A DNA stretch of 41,119 nucleotides from Bacteroidales bacterium (GTDB taxonomy: Bacteria; Bacteroidota; Bacteroidia; Bacteroidales; Lentimicrobiaceae): positions 1 through 41,119 of the forward strand of contig JALHHH010000066.1 in assembly GCA_022837485.1 (NCBI GenBank). The letters are read 5' to 3'. Shown one piece after another: positions 33,357-41,119 of the stretch. The notes under the pieces were generated by a model. It had not been told where the DNA came from, made no database searches, and saw only the letters and a list, made by a program, of their open reading frames with translations. The stretch's first letter is position 1, and every line of letters starts with the position of its first letter. A program made the position numbers and the translations under genes.

Positions 33357-35261
33357 TCAGGATTTTACCATATCTCTGACGGTACGGCAGATGCCCTCCG
33401 TATCGTAGCCGCACAGTGCGTACAACTCAGCAGGACTGCCCTGGGCGATGTATTCATCGGGTATTCCAAGCCGGGTAAGCCGGGACTGGTATGCGTGTTC
33501 AGCCATGAATTCGAGTACCGCGCTGCCGAGTCCGCCGCTGATGGTTCCGTCTTCAACGGTAACGATGCGGTTGTATTTTTTAAACACATCGTGCAGCAAT
33601 TGTTCGTCAATGGGTTTGAGGAAGCGCATATCGTAATGTCCGGCTGAAATGCCTTCACGCTCAAGGATGTCGCATGCTTCGGCAGCAAAGTTTCCGGGGT
33701 GGCCTATAGATAATATGGCAACCTTATCTCCTTCTCTCAACTTACGGCCGGTACCTACCGTGATTTCCTCAAACGGTTTCTTCCATTCAACAGACAATCC
33801 TCTGCCCCTCGGGTAGCGGATAACAAAGGCGCCTTTGCCATCGAGCTGGGCGGTATACATCAGGTGCCGGAGCTCCCATTCATTCATGGGTGCTGCAATG
33901 GTAAGTCCGGGGATGGCTCTGAAATACGCAAGGTCGTAAGCACCGTGATGGGTAGGGCCATCTTCGCCTACCAGTCCGCCCCGGTCGAGGCAGAACACCA
34001 CCTGCAAGCCCTGCAGGGCCACATCGTGAATTACCTGATCGTAGGCCCTTTGCATAAACGATGAATAGATATTGCAGAAAGGTATCAATCCACGGGCAGC
34101 CATACCGGCCGAAAAGGTTACGGCGTGCTGCTCGGCAATACCCACATCGAAGGCCCGGTGGGGCATTACGCTCATCATCATATTGAGCGAGCACCCCGAT
34201 GGCATGGCGGGGGTAACCCCAACGATTTTAGGATTTTTCTCCGCCAGTTCGATGATGGTTTTCCCGAAGACATGCTGGTATTTCGGCGGCAGGCTTTTGC
34301 AGGGTTTTTCGATGATCTCACCGGTAGTTTTATCGAACACACCCGGTGAGTGGTATAGAATCTGATCCTGTTCGGCCTTCTCAAAACCCTTTCCTTTCAC
34401 GGTAATTACATGCAACAGGCGCGGACCCGGGATGTTGCGGATATCGTGCAGAAGTTTGGTAAGCCTCACCACATCGTGTCCATCGACCGGTCCGAAATAC
34501 CTGAAATTAAAGGCTTCGAAAAGGTTGCTTTTATTAAGAATGGTACTTTTCAGGGCGTTCCCGATCTGCTTGACCACGGCCCGTGAATTCTTGCCGTAGC
34601 TGGTATTTCCACCCATCAGTTTCCACACTTTGTCTTTCAGCTTGTTATAAGCCCTGGAGGTAACAATATCGAGCAGATACTCGCGCATGGCACCAACGTT
34701 TTTATCGATGGCGATGCCGTTGTCGTTGAGGATCACCAACAGGTTGGTATTGGAGACACCGGCATTGTTCAGGGCTTCCATGGCCATACCTCCGGTCATG
34801 GCACCGTCGCCGATCACGGCTATATGCTGTTCATTCTCTCCCCCCATAAGCCGTGCGGCCGTAGCCATGCCAAGGGCAGCGGAGATCGAGGTGGAGGCGT
34901 GACCCACTCCGAAGGCATCGTATTCGCTTTCACTCATCTTTGGAAAGCCGCTGATGCCGCCGAAGGTACGGTTGGTATGAAACTGATCCCGCCTTCCTGT
35001 GATGATTTTATGGGCGTATGCCTGATGACCGACGTCCCAGATAAGTTTATCAACGGGTGTATTGAATGCGTAATGGATAGCCACGGCAAGCTCAACGGCT
35101 CCCAGGCTGGCACCCAGGTGACCGGGATTGGACGAAATAACCTCAATAATAAACTGCCGTATCTCGCTGCAAAGCAGAGGGAGATCCTCTTCCCTGAGCC
35201 TGCGCAGGTCGGCCGGGGCATCGATGGTATTGAGCAGTTTTAACGGTATCTGTGGGGTCAT
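33357..35261 (-). CDS. dxs: 1-deoxy-D-xylulose-5-phosphate synthase
   Basis: Dxs condenses pyruvate and glyceraldehyde 3-phosphate with thiamine diphosphate to start the MEP isoprenoid pathway, for which ispD is also present at 23772. The 634-residue length is normal. Motifs include SSNPGHLGASLGAVEL, WDVGHQAYAHKIITGR, the TPP-binding AVIGDGAMTGGMAMEALNNAG (around residue 150), FGPVDGHD, and in the transketolase-type half DVGIAEQHAVTFSAGMA and GLVGEDGPTHHG. A minus-strand TAAATTTG box at 35285-35292 gives a leader of about 17 nt. It is divergent from trkA, and the 268-base gap between them holds only the two promoters. Confidence 0.97.
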   Translation of the reverse strand: MTPQIPLKLLNTIDAPADLRRLREEDLPLLCSEIRQFIIEVISSNPGHLGASLGAVELAVAIHYAFNTPVDKLIWDVGHQAYAHKIITGRRDQFHTNRTFGGISGFPKMSESEYDAFGVGHASTSISAALGMATAARLMGGENEQHIAVIGDGAMTGGMAMEALNNAGVSNTNLLVILNDNGIAIDKNVGAMREYLLDIVTSRAYNKLKDKVWKLMGGNTSYGKNSRAVVKQIGNALKSTILNKSNLFEAFNFRYFGPVDGHDVVRLTKLLHDIRNIPGPRLLHVITVKGKGFEKAEQDQILYHSPGVFDKTTGEIIEKPCKSLPPKYQHVFGKTIIELAEKNPKIVGVTPAMPSGCSLNMMMSVMPHRAFDVGIAEQHAVTFSAGMAARGLIPFCNIYSSFMQRAYDQVIHDVALQGLQVVFCLDRGGLVGEDGPTHHGAYDLAYFRAIPGLTIAAPMNEWELRHLMYTAQLDGKGAFVIRYPRGRGLSVEWKKPFEEITVGTGRKLREGDKVAILSIGHPGNFAAEACDILEREGISAGHYDMRFLKPIDEQLLHDVFKKYNRIVTVEDGTISGGLGSAVLEFMAEHAYQSRLTRLGIPDEYIAQGSPAELYALCGYDTEGICRTVRDMVKS

Positions 35262-35284
35262 GATCCTTGCCGGATGGTACCCGG

Positions 35285-35292
35285 CAAATTTA
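35285..35292 (-). promoter_or_regulatory. -7 promoter box of dxs
   Basis: The minus strand reads TAAATTTG, a TAnnTTTG match 24 bases before the dxs ATG. Confidence 0.5.
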
Positions 35293-35496
35293 AGAATAAT
35301 CGCATCCCCTTTCCTGAAAACAGCCTCAGGATTTCGCTGTGCAGTTTTCGCCCGCGAAAAAACCTAACAATAACTGCCGTTTTGAAGTAATTTGGTTTCT
35401 TGATAGAGAAATTCATTACCCGGAATGAAATCTTCTTCAGCTGCCGCATAAACCATCACACTCATAAAACCACACGTAATTGAGGATGAAAAGTAG

Positions 35497-35504
35497 TACC
35501 TTTG
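35497..35504 (+). promoter_or_regulatory. -7 promoter box of trkA-trkH
   Basis: TACCTTTG is a perfect TAnnTTTG 25 bases before the trkA ATG. A weaker box, TAACTTTC (36881-36888), precedes trkH and could add a second start. Confidence 0.6.
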
Positions 35505-35529
35505 CAGGTTAATTTCAAACCTTACTGAA

Positions 35530-36870
35530 ATGAACATCATCATTGCCGGAGACGGAGAGGTTGGATTTCACCTGGCCAAGATGCTTTCCGGTGAAAACCA
35601 TAATATCACCATCGTAGATCCGCATCAGGAGTTGCTGAAGATGATTGAAACGCACACCGATCTGATGACCATCACCGGGGATTCCACATCCATCCGTGTG
35701 CTGGAACAGGCCAATGTGCGTCGTGCCGACCTGCTGATTTCGGTGGTTCACGATGAAAAAATAAACATCACCACCTGTGTGCTCGGGAAAAAGCTTGGTG
35801 CCCGAAGAACCATTGCCCGCATCAACAATACCGAGTACCTTACCATTGAGAACCGCGAAATTATGCGTTCCCTGGGGATAGACGCCATGGTTTGTCCCGA
35901 ACGCATTGCCGCCAAGGAAATCGTAAAACTGCTGGGGCAGACGGCAGCTACGGAAATATTTGACTTCTCGGAAGGCCGTTTGTCGCTGTTTCTTATTAAA
36001 CTCGACGAAAAAGCCCTGGTGCTCAACAAAACCCTGAACGAGGTTGCGCATGAAAACCCCAGGCTCGATTTCAGGGCTATTGCCATACACCGCAACAACA
36101 AAACCATCATTCCGAAAGGAGACGATGTATTTAAACTAAACGACCTGGCCTATGTAATTACCAAGCCCGACGGGGTAGATTCGCTTCTCAGGCTTGGCGG
36201 AAAGGAAAAGCAGGACATCCGGAACGTAATGATAGTCGGAGGAGGTCGCATCGGCAGAAAAACGGCCCGCCGGATTGAGCGCGACATGAACGTCAAGCTG
36301 ATTGAAATTGACAAGGAACGCTGCCTCAATCTGATCGACCAGCTGGAACATACCCTGATCATCAATGCCGATGCCCGCGACATCGACCTGCTTGAGGATG
36401 AAGGCATACGCAATATGGATGCTTTTATAGCGGTTACCAACGACTACGAAACAAACATCCTTACCTGTCTTCTGGCGCAACGGTTCGGAGTTAAGCGGGT
36501 GATCCCCCTGGTAGAAAACATCGACTACATCACCATATCGCAAAGCATCGGCATAGAAACCATCATCAACAAGAAGCTGATCACCGCTTCGTATATCGTC
36601 CGCTTCACAATGGATGCCGAGGTTACCAGCATCAAATGTCTCAGCGGTATCGATGCCGAAGTGCTTGAGTTCGTTGTAAAACCGGGTGCTTATGTAACGC
36701 GCAGGCCCATCAAAAAAATTGACATCCCCCGCGGCAGCATTATAGGCGGGATTGTAAGAGGTATGCAGAGCTATATCGCAGTGGGCGATTTCCAGATACA
36801 GGAAGGCGACAAGGTTGTGGTATTTGCAATCCCTGAAGCCATAAGCAAGGTTCAGGATCTGTTCCATTGA
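35530..36870 (+). CDS. trkA: Trk potassium uptake regulatory subunit TrkA
   Basis: TrkA is the cytoplasmic ring that gates the TrkH potassium channel in response to nucleotides. The 446-residue protein has two RCK units. Each opens with an NAD-binding Rossmann motif, MNIIIAGDGEVGFHLAKML at the start and VMIVGGGRIGRKTARRIE near residue 234. Each carries the usual acidic strand end and a TrkA-C domain (the second ends QIQEGDKVVVFAIPEAI). This tandem layout is that of E. coli TrkA. trkH follows 42 bases downstream, completing the system. Confidence 0.96.
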   Translation: MNIIIAGDGEVGFHLAKMLSGENHNITIVDPHQELLKMIETHTDLMTITGDSTSIRVLEQANVRRADLLISVVHDEKINITTCVLGKKLGARRTIARINNTEYLTIENREIMRSLGIDAMVCPERIAAKEIVKLLGQTAATEIFDFSEGRLSLFLIKLDEKALVLNKTLNEVAHENPRLDFRAIAIHRNNKTIIPKGDDVFKLNDLAYVITKPDGVDSLLRLGGKEKQDIRNVMIVGGGRIGRKTARRIERDMNVKLIEIDKERCLNLIDQLEHTLIINADARDIDLLEDEGIRNMDAFIAVTNDYETNILTCLLAQRFGVKRVIPLVENIDYITISQSIGIETIINKKLITASYIVRFTMDAEVTSIKCLSGIDAEVLEFVVKPGAYVTRRPIKKIDIPRGSIIGGIVRGMQSYIAVGDFQIQEGDKVVVFAIPEAISKVQDLFH

Positions 36871-36912
36871 TTTATTTTTATAACTTTCGCACCTTTCCGA
36901 ATCGGGTAAGCC

Positions 36913-38412
36913 ATGGCCGGCAAGCGTAAAATAAACCTGAATGCCATTCTTAAAATCACCGGATTACTGCTGGTGATCGAAGGCTTGTTTATGTTCACCA
37001 GCCTGGGATTCTCGGCATGGTACGATCCCGGGTTCCTGCATCATTTGCGGCTGTTCGACCCGTCGCACGACTTTCTTCCTTTATTGATATCTGGAGGCAT
37101 TACGGGCCTGACAGGTATCCTGCTCTGGGCGACAAACAGAAAACTCGACCAGAACTCCATCGGCAAACGCGAAGGATACATAGTGGTAACGCTTACCTGG
37201 GTCACCATTTCATTTTTCGGAGCTCTCCCATTTATCCTCAGTGGAACCACTACCAGCTTTACCGATGCCTTTTTCGAAACCATGTCGGGATTCACCACCA
37301 CCGGTGCTACCATTTTTACCGATATAGAAGCTTTGCCCGAAGGCATCCTTTTCTGGAGAAGCATGACACACTGGATCGGCGGTATGGGAATCATTGTCCT
37401 GTCGCTGGCCATACTTCCCTTCCTTGGAGTCGGAGGCATGCAGCTCTTCATCGCCGAAGTGCCCGGACTTACGCCCGACAAACTGCATCCGCGAATTACA
37501 CAGACCGCCAAACGCCTGTGGATCATCTATGTTATAATGACGCTGGCTCAAACGGCATTGCTGATGGCTGGCGGTCTAAGTCTCTTCGACTCTCTCTGCC
37601 ACGCATTCGGAACCATGGCTACCGGAGGTTTCTCCACGAAAAACGACTCCATTGCCAGCTTCTCCCCATACCTGCAATACGTTATTATTGTCTTTATGTA
37701 CCTTGCCGGGATTTCGTTTACCCTGCACTATCTGTTCCTGAAACGGCAGTTCGGGAAGGTATTCAAAAACGAAGAATTACGGCATTATACCCTTTTGCTG
37801 GTTCTTTCGACACTGGTAATAACGGTGGCCCTGATTCTTATTCAGCACATTGCACCCGCTAAAGCATTCCGTGATTCGCTTTTTCAGGTAGTATCCATTG
37901 TTACCACCACAGGCTACATCACCAGCGATTATCTGCTCTGGCCCTATTTTACATGGGTATTGATATTTCTGCTGATGTTTACCGGGGGGTGTGCCGGATC
38001 AACGGGCGGGGGCATCAAAATCGTCAGGATAATTCTGCTTCTGAAAAACAGTGCACTGGAGCTGAAACGCATCATCCATCCGCAGGCTTTGCTTCCGGTA
38101 AGGCTAAATGGAAAAGCCATCTCTCAGCAGATCATCTTCAACGTACTGGCATTCTTTCTGATATATATACTGATCTTCGGCTTCGGGTCGCTGTTGCTTT
38201 CGATGCTGGGCCTTGAATTTGAATCGGCTCTGGGAGCCGTTGCGGCAAGTCTCGGTAACATTGGCCCCGGACTGGGAATTGTGGGTCCGTCTTTAAACTA
38301 CAGCACCATACCTGTTGCAGGCAAGTGGCTGCTTTCTTTCCTTATGATGCTTGGCCGTCTTGAACTCTTTACCGTGCTGATACTCTTCTCCGCTGCTTTC
38401 TGGAGAAAATAG
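36913..38412 (+). CDS. trkH: Trk potassium uptake channel subunit TrkH
   Basis: TrkH is the potassium-translocating inner-membrane subunit, 499 residues with four pore-loop repeats. The selectivity-filter segments are visible: GFTTTGATIF (about residue 123), GTMATGGFSTKN, VSIVTTTGYITSDY and ASLGNIGPGLG. LLMFTGGCAGSTGGGIKIVR is the gating-loop region between repeats three and four. It forms an operon with trkA. Downstream, 38413-38535 has no visible gene or strong terminator. Confidence 0.96.
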   Translation: MAGKRKINLNAILKITGLLLVIEGLFMFTSLGFSAWYDPGFLHHLRLFDPSHDFLPLLISGGITGLTGILLWATNRKLDQNSIGKREGYIVVTLTWVTISFFGALPFILSGTTTSFTDAFFETMSGFTTTGATIFTDIEALPEGILFWRSMTHWIGGMGIIVLSLAILPFLGVGGMQLFIAEVPGLTPDKLHPRITQTAKRLWIIYVIMTLAQTALLMAGGLSLFDSLCHAFGTMATGGFSTKNDSIASFSPYLQYVIIVFMYLAGISFTLHYLFLKRQFGKVFKNEELRHYTLLLVLSTLVITVALILIQHIAPAKAFRDSLFQVVSIVTTTGYITSDYLLWPYFTWVLIFLLMFTGGCAGSTGGGIKIVRIILLLKNSALELKRIIHPQALLPVRLNGKAISQQIIFNVLAFFLIYILIFGFGSLLLSMLGLEFESALGAVAASLGNIGPGLGIVGPSLNYSTIPVAGKWLLSFLMMLGRLELFTVLILFSAAFWRK

Positions 38413-38535
38413 GCCACCGGCAAACCCGTGTTCTGGAACCTGCCGCTCTGGCGCTTCCCGCTTCCGTAAACCCCGTTGGGCAGAGCAGGCAATCCGATCT
38501 GAAAAACAGTAAATTATCTTTTGGATGGGATTCCG

Positions 38536-38543
38536 TATCTTTG
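38536..38543 (+). promoter_or_regulatory. -7 promoter box of the MATE gene
   Basis: TATCTTTG is a perfect TAnnTTTG ten bases before ATG 38554. The predicted leader is only about 5 nt, and this excludes the upstream in-frame ATG at 38521. Confidence 0.6.
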
Positions 38544-38553
38544 CCGCCAATTT

Positions 38554-39885
38554 ATGAGCGCCCTGCCATCCTACCGTAAAATATGGGACATCTCACTCCC
38601 GATTATCCTGAGCCTTATTGCCCAGAATGTAGTAAACGTTACCGATACTGCTTTTCTGGGACGAGTAGGTGAAGTGGAGCTGGGCGCATCGGCTCTGGCC
38701 GGACTTTTCTATATATCGCTGTTTATGCTGGGCTTCGGTTTTGGCATCGGCGGACAGATCCTGATTGCCCGCAGAAACGGGGAAAAGAAATACGCGGAAA
38801 TCGGAAAAATTACCGATAACAGCCTCTACTTCCTGATGCTGTTCGCCTTATTGCTTTTTACGCTGATAAAGATCTTTTCACCTGCAGCTCTTAAAGCAAT
38901 GATCGCCTCCGCAACAGTGTATACTGCCAGCATGGATTTTCTGCAATACAGAATCTACGGACTCTTTTTTGCATTTGCCAACGTACTGCTGAGGTCGTTT
39001 TATATAGGCACTGCCAGCACCCGGGTGCTTACCTGGAATGCCCTGATTATGGCAATAGTGAATATTGTACTAGATTATGCTCTGATATTCGGCCATTTCG
39101 GACTCCCAGCACTCGGCATTAAAGGCGCAGCCATAGCTTCCGTACTCGCTGAAATGGCTTCCGCAGTATTCTTCTTCGCATACACACTGAAAAAAGTTGA
39201 CCTTCAGAAATATCAGCTCTTCAGGTTCAAAAGGCTCGACTTAAGTGTGATAAGGACAACTCTCGAAATTTCAGTTTTTGTAATGATTCAGCATTTCCTC
39301 TCGCTGGCAGGCTGGTTTATCTTTTTTATGATCGTTGAAAAACTCGGAGAACGTTCACTCGCCATCTCGAACATCATACGCAGCGCCTATATCGTTTTAA
39401 TGATTCCCTCGTTTGCATTTGGCTCTACCACAAATACACTGGTCAGCAATATGATTGGACAAGGGAAGCCCCATTTTGTGATTCCGGTGATCAAACGGGT
39501 TGCCCTTCTGAATTTCTCCCTGATCGGCGGAATTGTGCTGATCTCGGCCCTTATACCCCGTATATTAATCTCCGTCTATACTTCCGACCCGGAACTGATC
39601 GCCCAAACGGTACCAACCTTTTACGTGGTGATGACTGCTCTTTTCCTGTTTTCCTTCGGAGGCATACTTTTCAACGCCGTAAGCGGAACCGCCAATACAG
39701 CCACCGCACTTATGATAGAAGTAATCACGATCGCCATTTATCTGATAGCCGCCTGGATATTTGCCGTTAAACTTCAGCTGCGCATCCAAGCCGTCTGGGC
39801 CAGCGAATACATCTATTTCTTTATTATGACTTCGCTTTCCTATTTATACATGAAATCGGGAAAATGGAAGCATAAAGTGATTTAA
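38554..39885 (+). CDS. MATE family multidrug/metabolite efflux transporter
   Basis: The 443-residue protein has about twelve hydrophobic segments in the two-fold MATE arrangement. The first helix shows the family pattern LSLIAQNVVNVTDTAFLGRVGEVELGA split by a short turn, followed by GFGFGIGGQILIARRNGEK. The second half repeats it (SFAFGSTTNTLVSNMIGQGK). MATE proteins export cationic drugs or metabolites using sodium or protons. The substrate cannot be told, and it is close to the DinF/NorM-type group common in Bacteroidota. The start was set by the -7 box at 38536. The gap after it (39886-40077) holds a run of four CTG triplets, a stretch without a terminator, and the promoter of the next gene. 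Confidence 0.9.
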   Translation: MSALPSYRKIWDISLPIILSLIAQNVVNVTDTAFLGRVGEVELGASALAGLFYISLFMLGFGFGIGGQILIARRNGEKKYAEIGKITDNSLYFLMLFALLLFTLIKIFSPAALKAMIASATVYTASMDFLQYRIYGLFFAFANVLLRSFYIGTASTRVLTWNALIMAIVNIVLDYALIFGHFGLPALGIKGAAIASVLAEMASAVFFFAYTLKKVDLQKYQLFRFKRLDLSVIRTTLEISVFVMIQHFLSLAGWFIFFMIVEKLGERSLAISNIIRSAYIVLMIPSFAFGSTTNTLVSNMIGQGKPHFVIPVIKRVALLNFSLIGGIVLISALIPRILISVYTSDPELIAQTVPTFYVVMTALFLFSFGGILFNAVSGTANTATALMIEVITIAIYLIAAWIFAVKLQLRIQAVWASEYIYFFIMTSLSYLYMKSGKWKHKVI

Positions 39886-39985
39886 AGCTGCTGCTGCTGC
39901 GTTATTTTTATTGTCATTTTTCCCGCAACAATCGCCTTTTTGATGCAAATTTGCACCCTGTATTTGTAAACTGCGATATTTCTTG

Positions 39986-39993
39986 TAGGTTTG
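39986..39993 (+). promoter_or_regulatory. -7 promoter box of the WaaE-like glycosyltransferase gene
   Basis: TAGGTTTG matches TAnnTTTG and lies 84 bases before ATG 40078. Confidence 0.45.
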
Positions 39994-40077
39994 TAATGAT
40001 GCGGCAGATTTGTCCAGCCGGCTTTTGCGGGACGCCCCGGGACCGGATGATCCGGCTTTAACTCATCCATTTTGTAA

Positions 40078-40851
40078 ATGACGCCTTTATCGGTTGTAAT
40101 TATAGCATATAACGAGGAACGCAACATCGGGCGCTGCCTCGAATCGGTGCAAGACGTCGCCGACGACATCGTAGTGCTCGACTCCTTCAGTACCGACCGA
40201 ACTGCAGAAATATGCGCAGCCTTTGGTGTCCGGTTTATTCAGCATGCTTTCGACGGTCACATTCAGCAGAAAAACAGGGCTGTAACCCATGCCCTCTATC
40301 CGCACGTTCTTTCACTCGATGCCGACGAAGCCCTTGACGAAACCCTGAAAGCTTCCATCCTGGAAGTAAAGAAAAACTGGGTCTCCGACGGCTACACCAT
40401 GAACCGTCTTACCAACTACTGCGGGCAGTGGATCCGCCACAGCGGATGGTATCCCGACCGCAAACTCAGGCTGTGGGATTCGCGCAAAGGGCGATGGGGA
40501 GGAGAAAATCCGCACGACAAATACGAGCTTACCGGCGAAAATGCCACGACTTCGCATCTGAAAGGCAATATCCTGCACTTCAGTTACTATACTACCAACG
40601 ATCACTACCGCCAGGCAGAGTATTTTACCACCATTCTGGCGAAATCACAGTTTGAAAAAGGCAGAAAGGCGCCCTGGCTGATTATGATGCTAAGTCCGGT
40701 TGCGAAATTTCTGCGAAATTATTTTATCCGGCTGGGCATTCTCGACGGCAAAGCCGGTTTTACCATTGCCCGGATCTCGGCATGGGCAACCTACCGGAAG
40801 TATAAAAAGATAAGGCAATTACAAATGAAAAACTCGTCCGGCCTTGACTAA
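40078..40851 (+). CDS. Family 2 glycosyltransferase, WaaE/KdtX-like
   Basis: The 257-residue soluble GT2 protein has SVVIIAYNEERNIGRCLESV at the start, DDIVVLDSFSTDRTAEIC, LSLDADEALDETL as the metal-site region, and RHSGWYPDRKLRLW with GGENPHDKYEL, the pattern of LPS-core glucosyltransferases of the WaaE/KdtX group. The heptosyltransferase gene begins eight bases before its stop, so both probably act on the LPS core or a related lipid-linked saccharide at the cytoplasmic face. The exact sugar linkage is inferred from the family only. Confidence 0.88.
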   Translation: MTPLSVVIIAYNEERNIGRCLESVQDVADDIVVLDSFSTDRTAEICAAFGVRFIQHAFDGHIQQKNRAVTHALYPHVLSLDADEALDETLKASILEVKKNWVSDGYTMNRLTNYCGQWIRHSGWYPDRKLRLWDSRKGRWGGENPHDKYELTGENATTSHLKGNILHFSYYTTNDHYRQAEYFTTILAKSQFEKGRKAPWLIMMLSPVAKFLRNYFIRLGILDGKAGFTIARISAWATYRKYKKIRQLQMKNSSGLD

Positions 40852-41119
40852 GAAAACCAGTTACCGGAGAATCGTCATCAGCCGCACCGACAGCATTGGC
40901 GATGTAATACTTACCCTGCCGCTTGCAGGGAAGATCAGGGAAAGGTTTCCGGATGCTGAAATCCTGTTTCTCGGTCAGGGCTACACCAGAGCCGTTGCCG
41001 AAGCCTGCATTCACATCGACCGGTTTATCGACTGGAAAGAAATAGAGATTTTACCAACGAACGATCGGATATCGCTTTTCCGCAGCCTGGAAGCCGACCT
41101 CATCCTCCACGTATTCCCG
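40844..41119 (+). CDS. Family 9 glycosyltransferase (heptosyltransferase), 5' end only
   Basis: From TTG 40844 the frame is open through the window edge for 92 codons. It begins LTKKTSYRRIVISRTDSIGDVILTLP and continues GKIRERFPDAEILFLGQGYTRAV, the conserved N-terminus of ADP-heptose:LPS heptosyltransferases (WaaC/WaaF/WaaQ group). No ATG precedes the conserved part in this frame, so a TTG start overlapping the previous gene by eight bases is the best choice. The C-terminal donor-binding half lies outside the window. Confidence 0.85.
   Translation, partial: MTKKTSYRRIVISRTDSIGDVILTLPLAGKIRERFPDAEILFLGQGYTRAVAEACIHIDRFIDWKEIEILPTNDRISLFRSLEADLILHVFP

Overview
The window looks like chromosomal DNA of a member of the Bacteroidota, probably class Bacteroidia. 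Three things point there: TAnnTTTG (-7) promoter boxes in front of many genes on both strands, the near absence of Shine-Dalgarno sequences, and the gene content (sufBCDSE plus a MIP18-type gene in one run, DUF2147 and AsmA-like proteins, a bL25 of the long CTC type). No rRNA, tRNA, insertion sequence, prophage or cas gene was recognised.

Layout. 1-637 (-): 5' part of thiL. 928-6713 (+): a complete SUF iron-sulfur assembly operon, sufB-sufC-sufD-sufS-sufE-sufT-like. 6713-7070: a nested tandem repeat starting at the stop codon of that operon. 7122-8665 (-): a WecE-type sugar aminotransferase overlapping a small PH-domain membrane protein. 8869-9606 (+): an exported DUF2147 protein. 9703-17029: a surface-polymer modification block in which an AlgI-type MBOAT acyltransferase and an SGNH-type partner (-) face a divergent operon (+) of a frameshifted TMTC-like membrane/TPR protein, a fatty-acyl-AMP ligase-like protein and a PAPS sulfotransferase. 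17210-25350: mostly housekeeping (glyS, a methyltransferase with a structured leader, pth, rplY, prs, queA, ispD, a zinc-type cation efflux protein). 25337-27485 (-): a membrane glycosyltransferase and a flippase-like membrane protein. 27512-28066 (+): ruvC. 28197-28977 (-): a broken, AT-rich E2/CAT-like acyltransferase gene. 29014-35261 (-): an orphan histidine kinase, a large AsmA-like protein and dxs. 35530-38412 (+): trkA-trkH. 38554-41119 (+): a MATE exporter, then a WaaE-like glycosyltransferase overlapping the start of a heptosyltransferase.

How the parts fit. Most of the window is core metabolism: Fe-S clusters, thiamine, isoprenoids (dxs, ispD), PRPP, translation and tRNA modification, potassium uptake and recombination. 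The accessory interest lies in 9.7-17.0 kb, where acyl transfer, lipid activation, sulfation and a multi-pass TPR membrane protein sit together. Further interest lies in the structured leader at 18.87-19.06 kb, the minisatellite behind the suf operon and the decaying acyltransferase gene. Promoter boxes often lie so close to the start codon that leaders must be very short. They were used here to choose start codons for the MBOAT gene, the TMTC-like gene, pth and the MATE gene.
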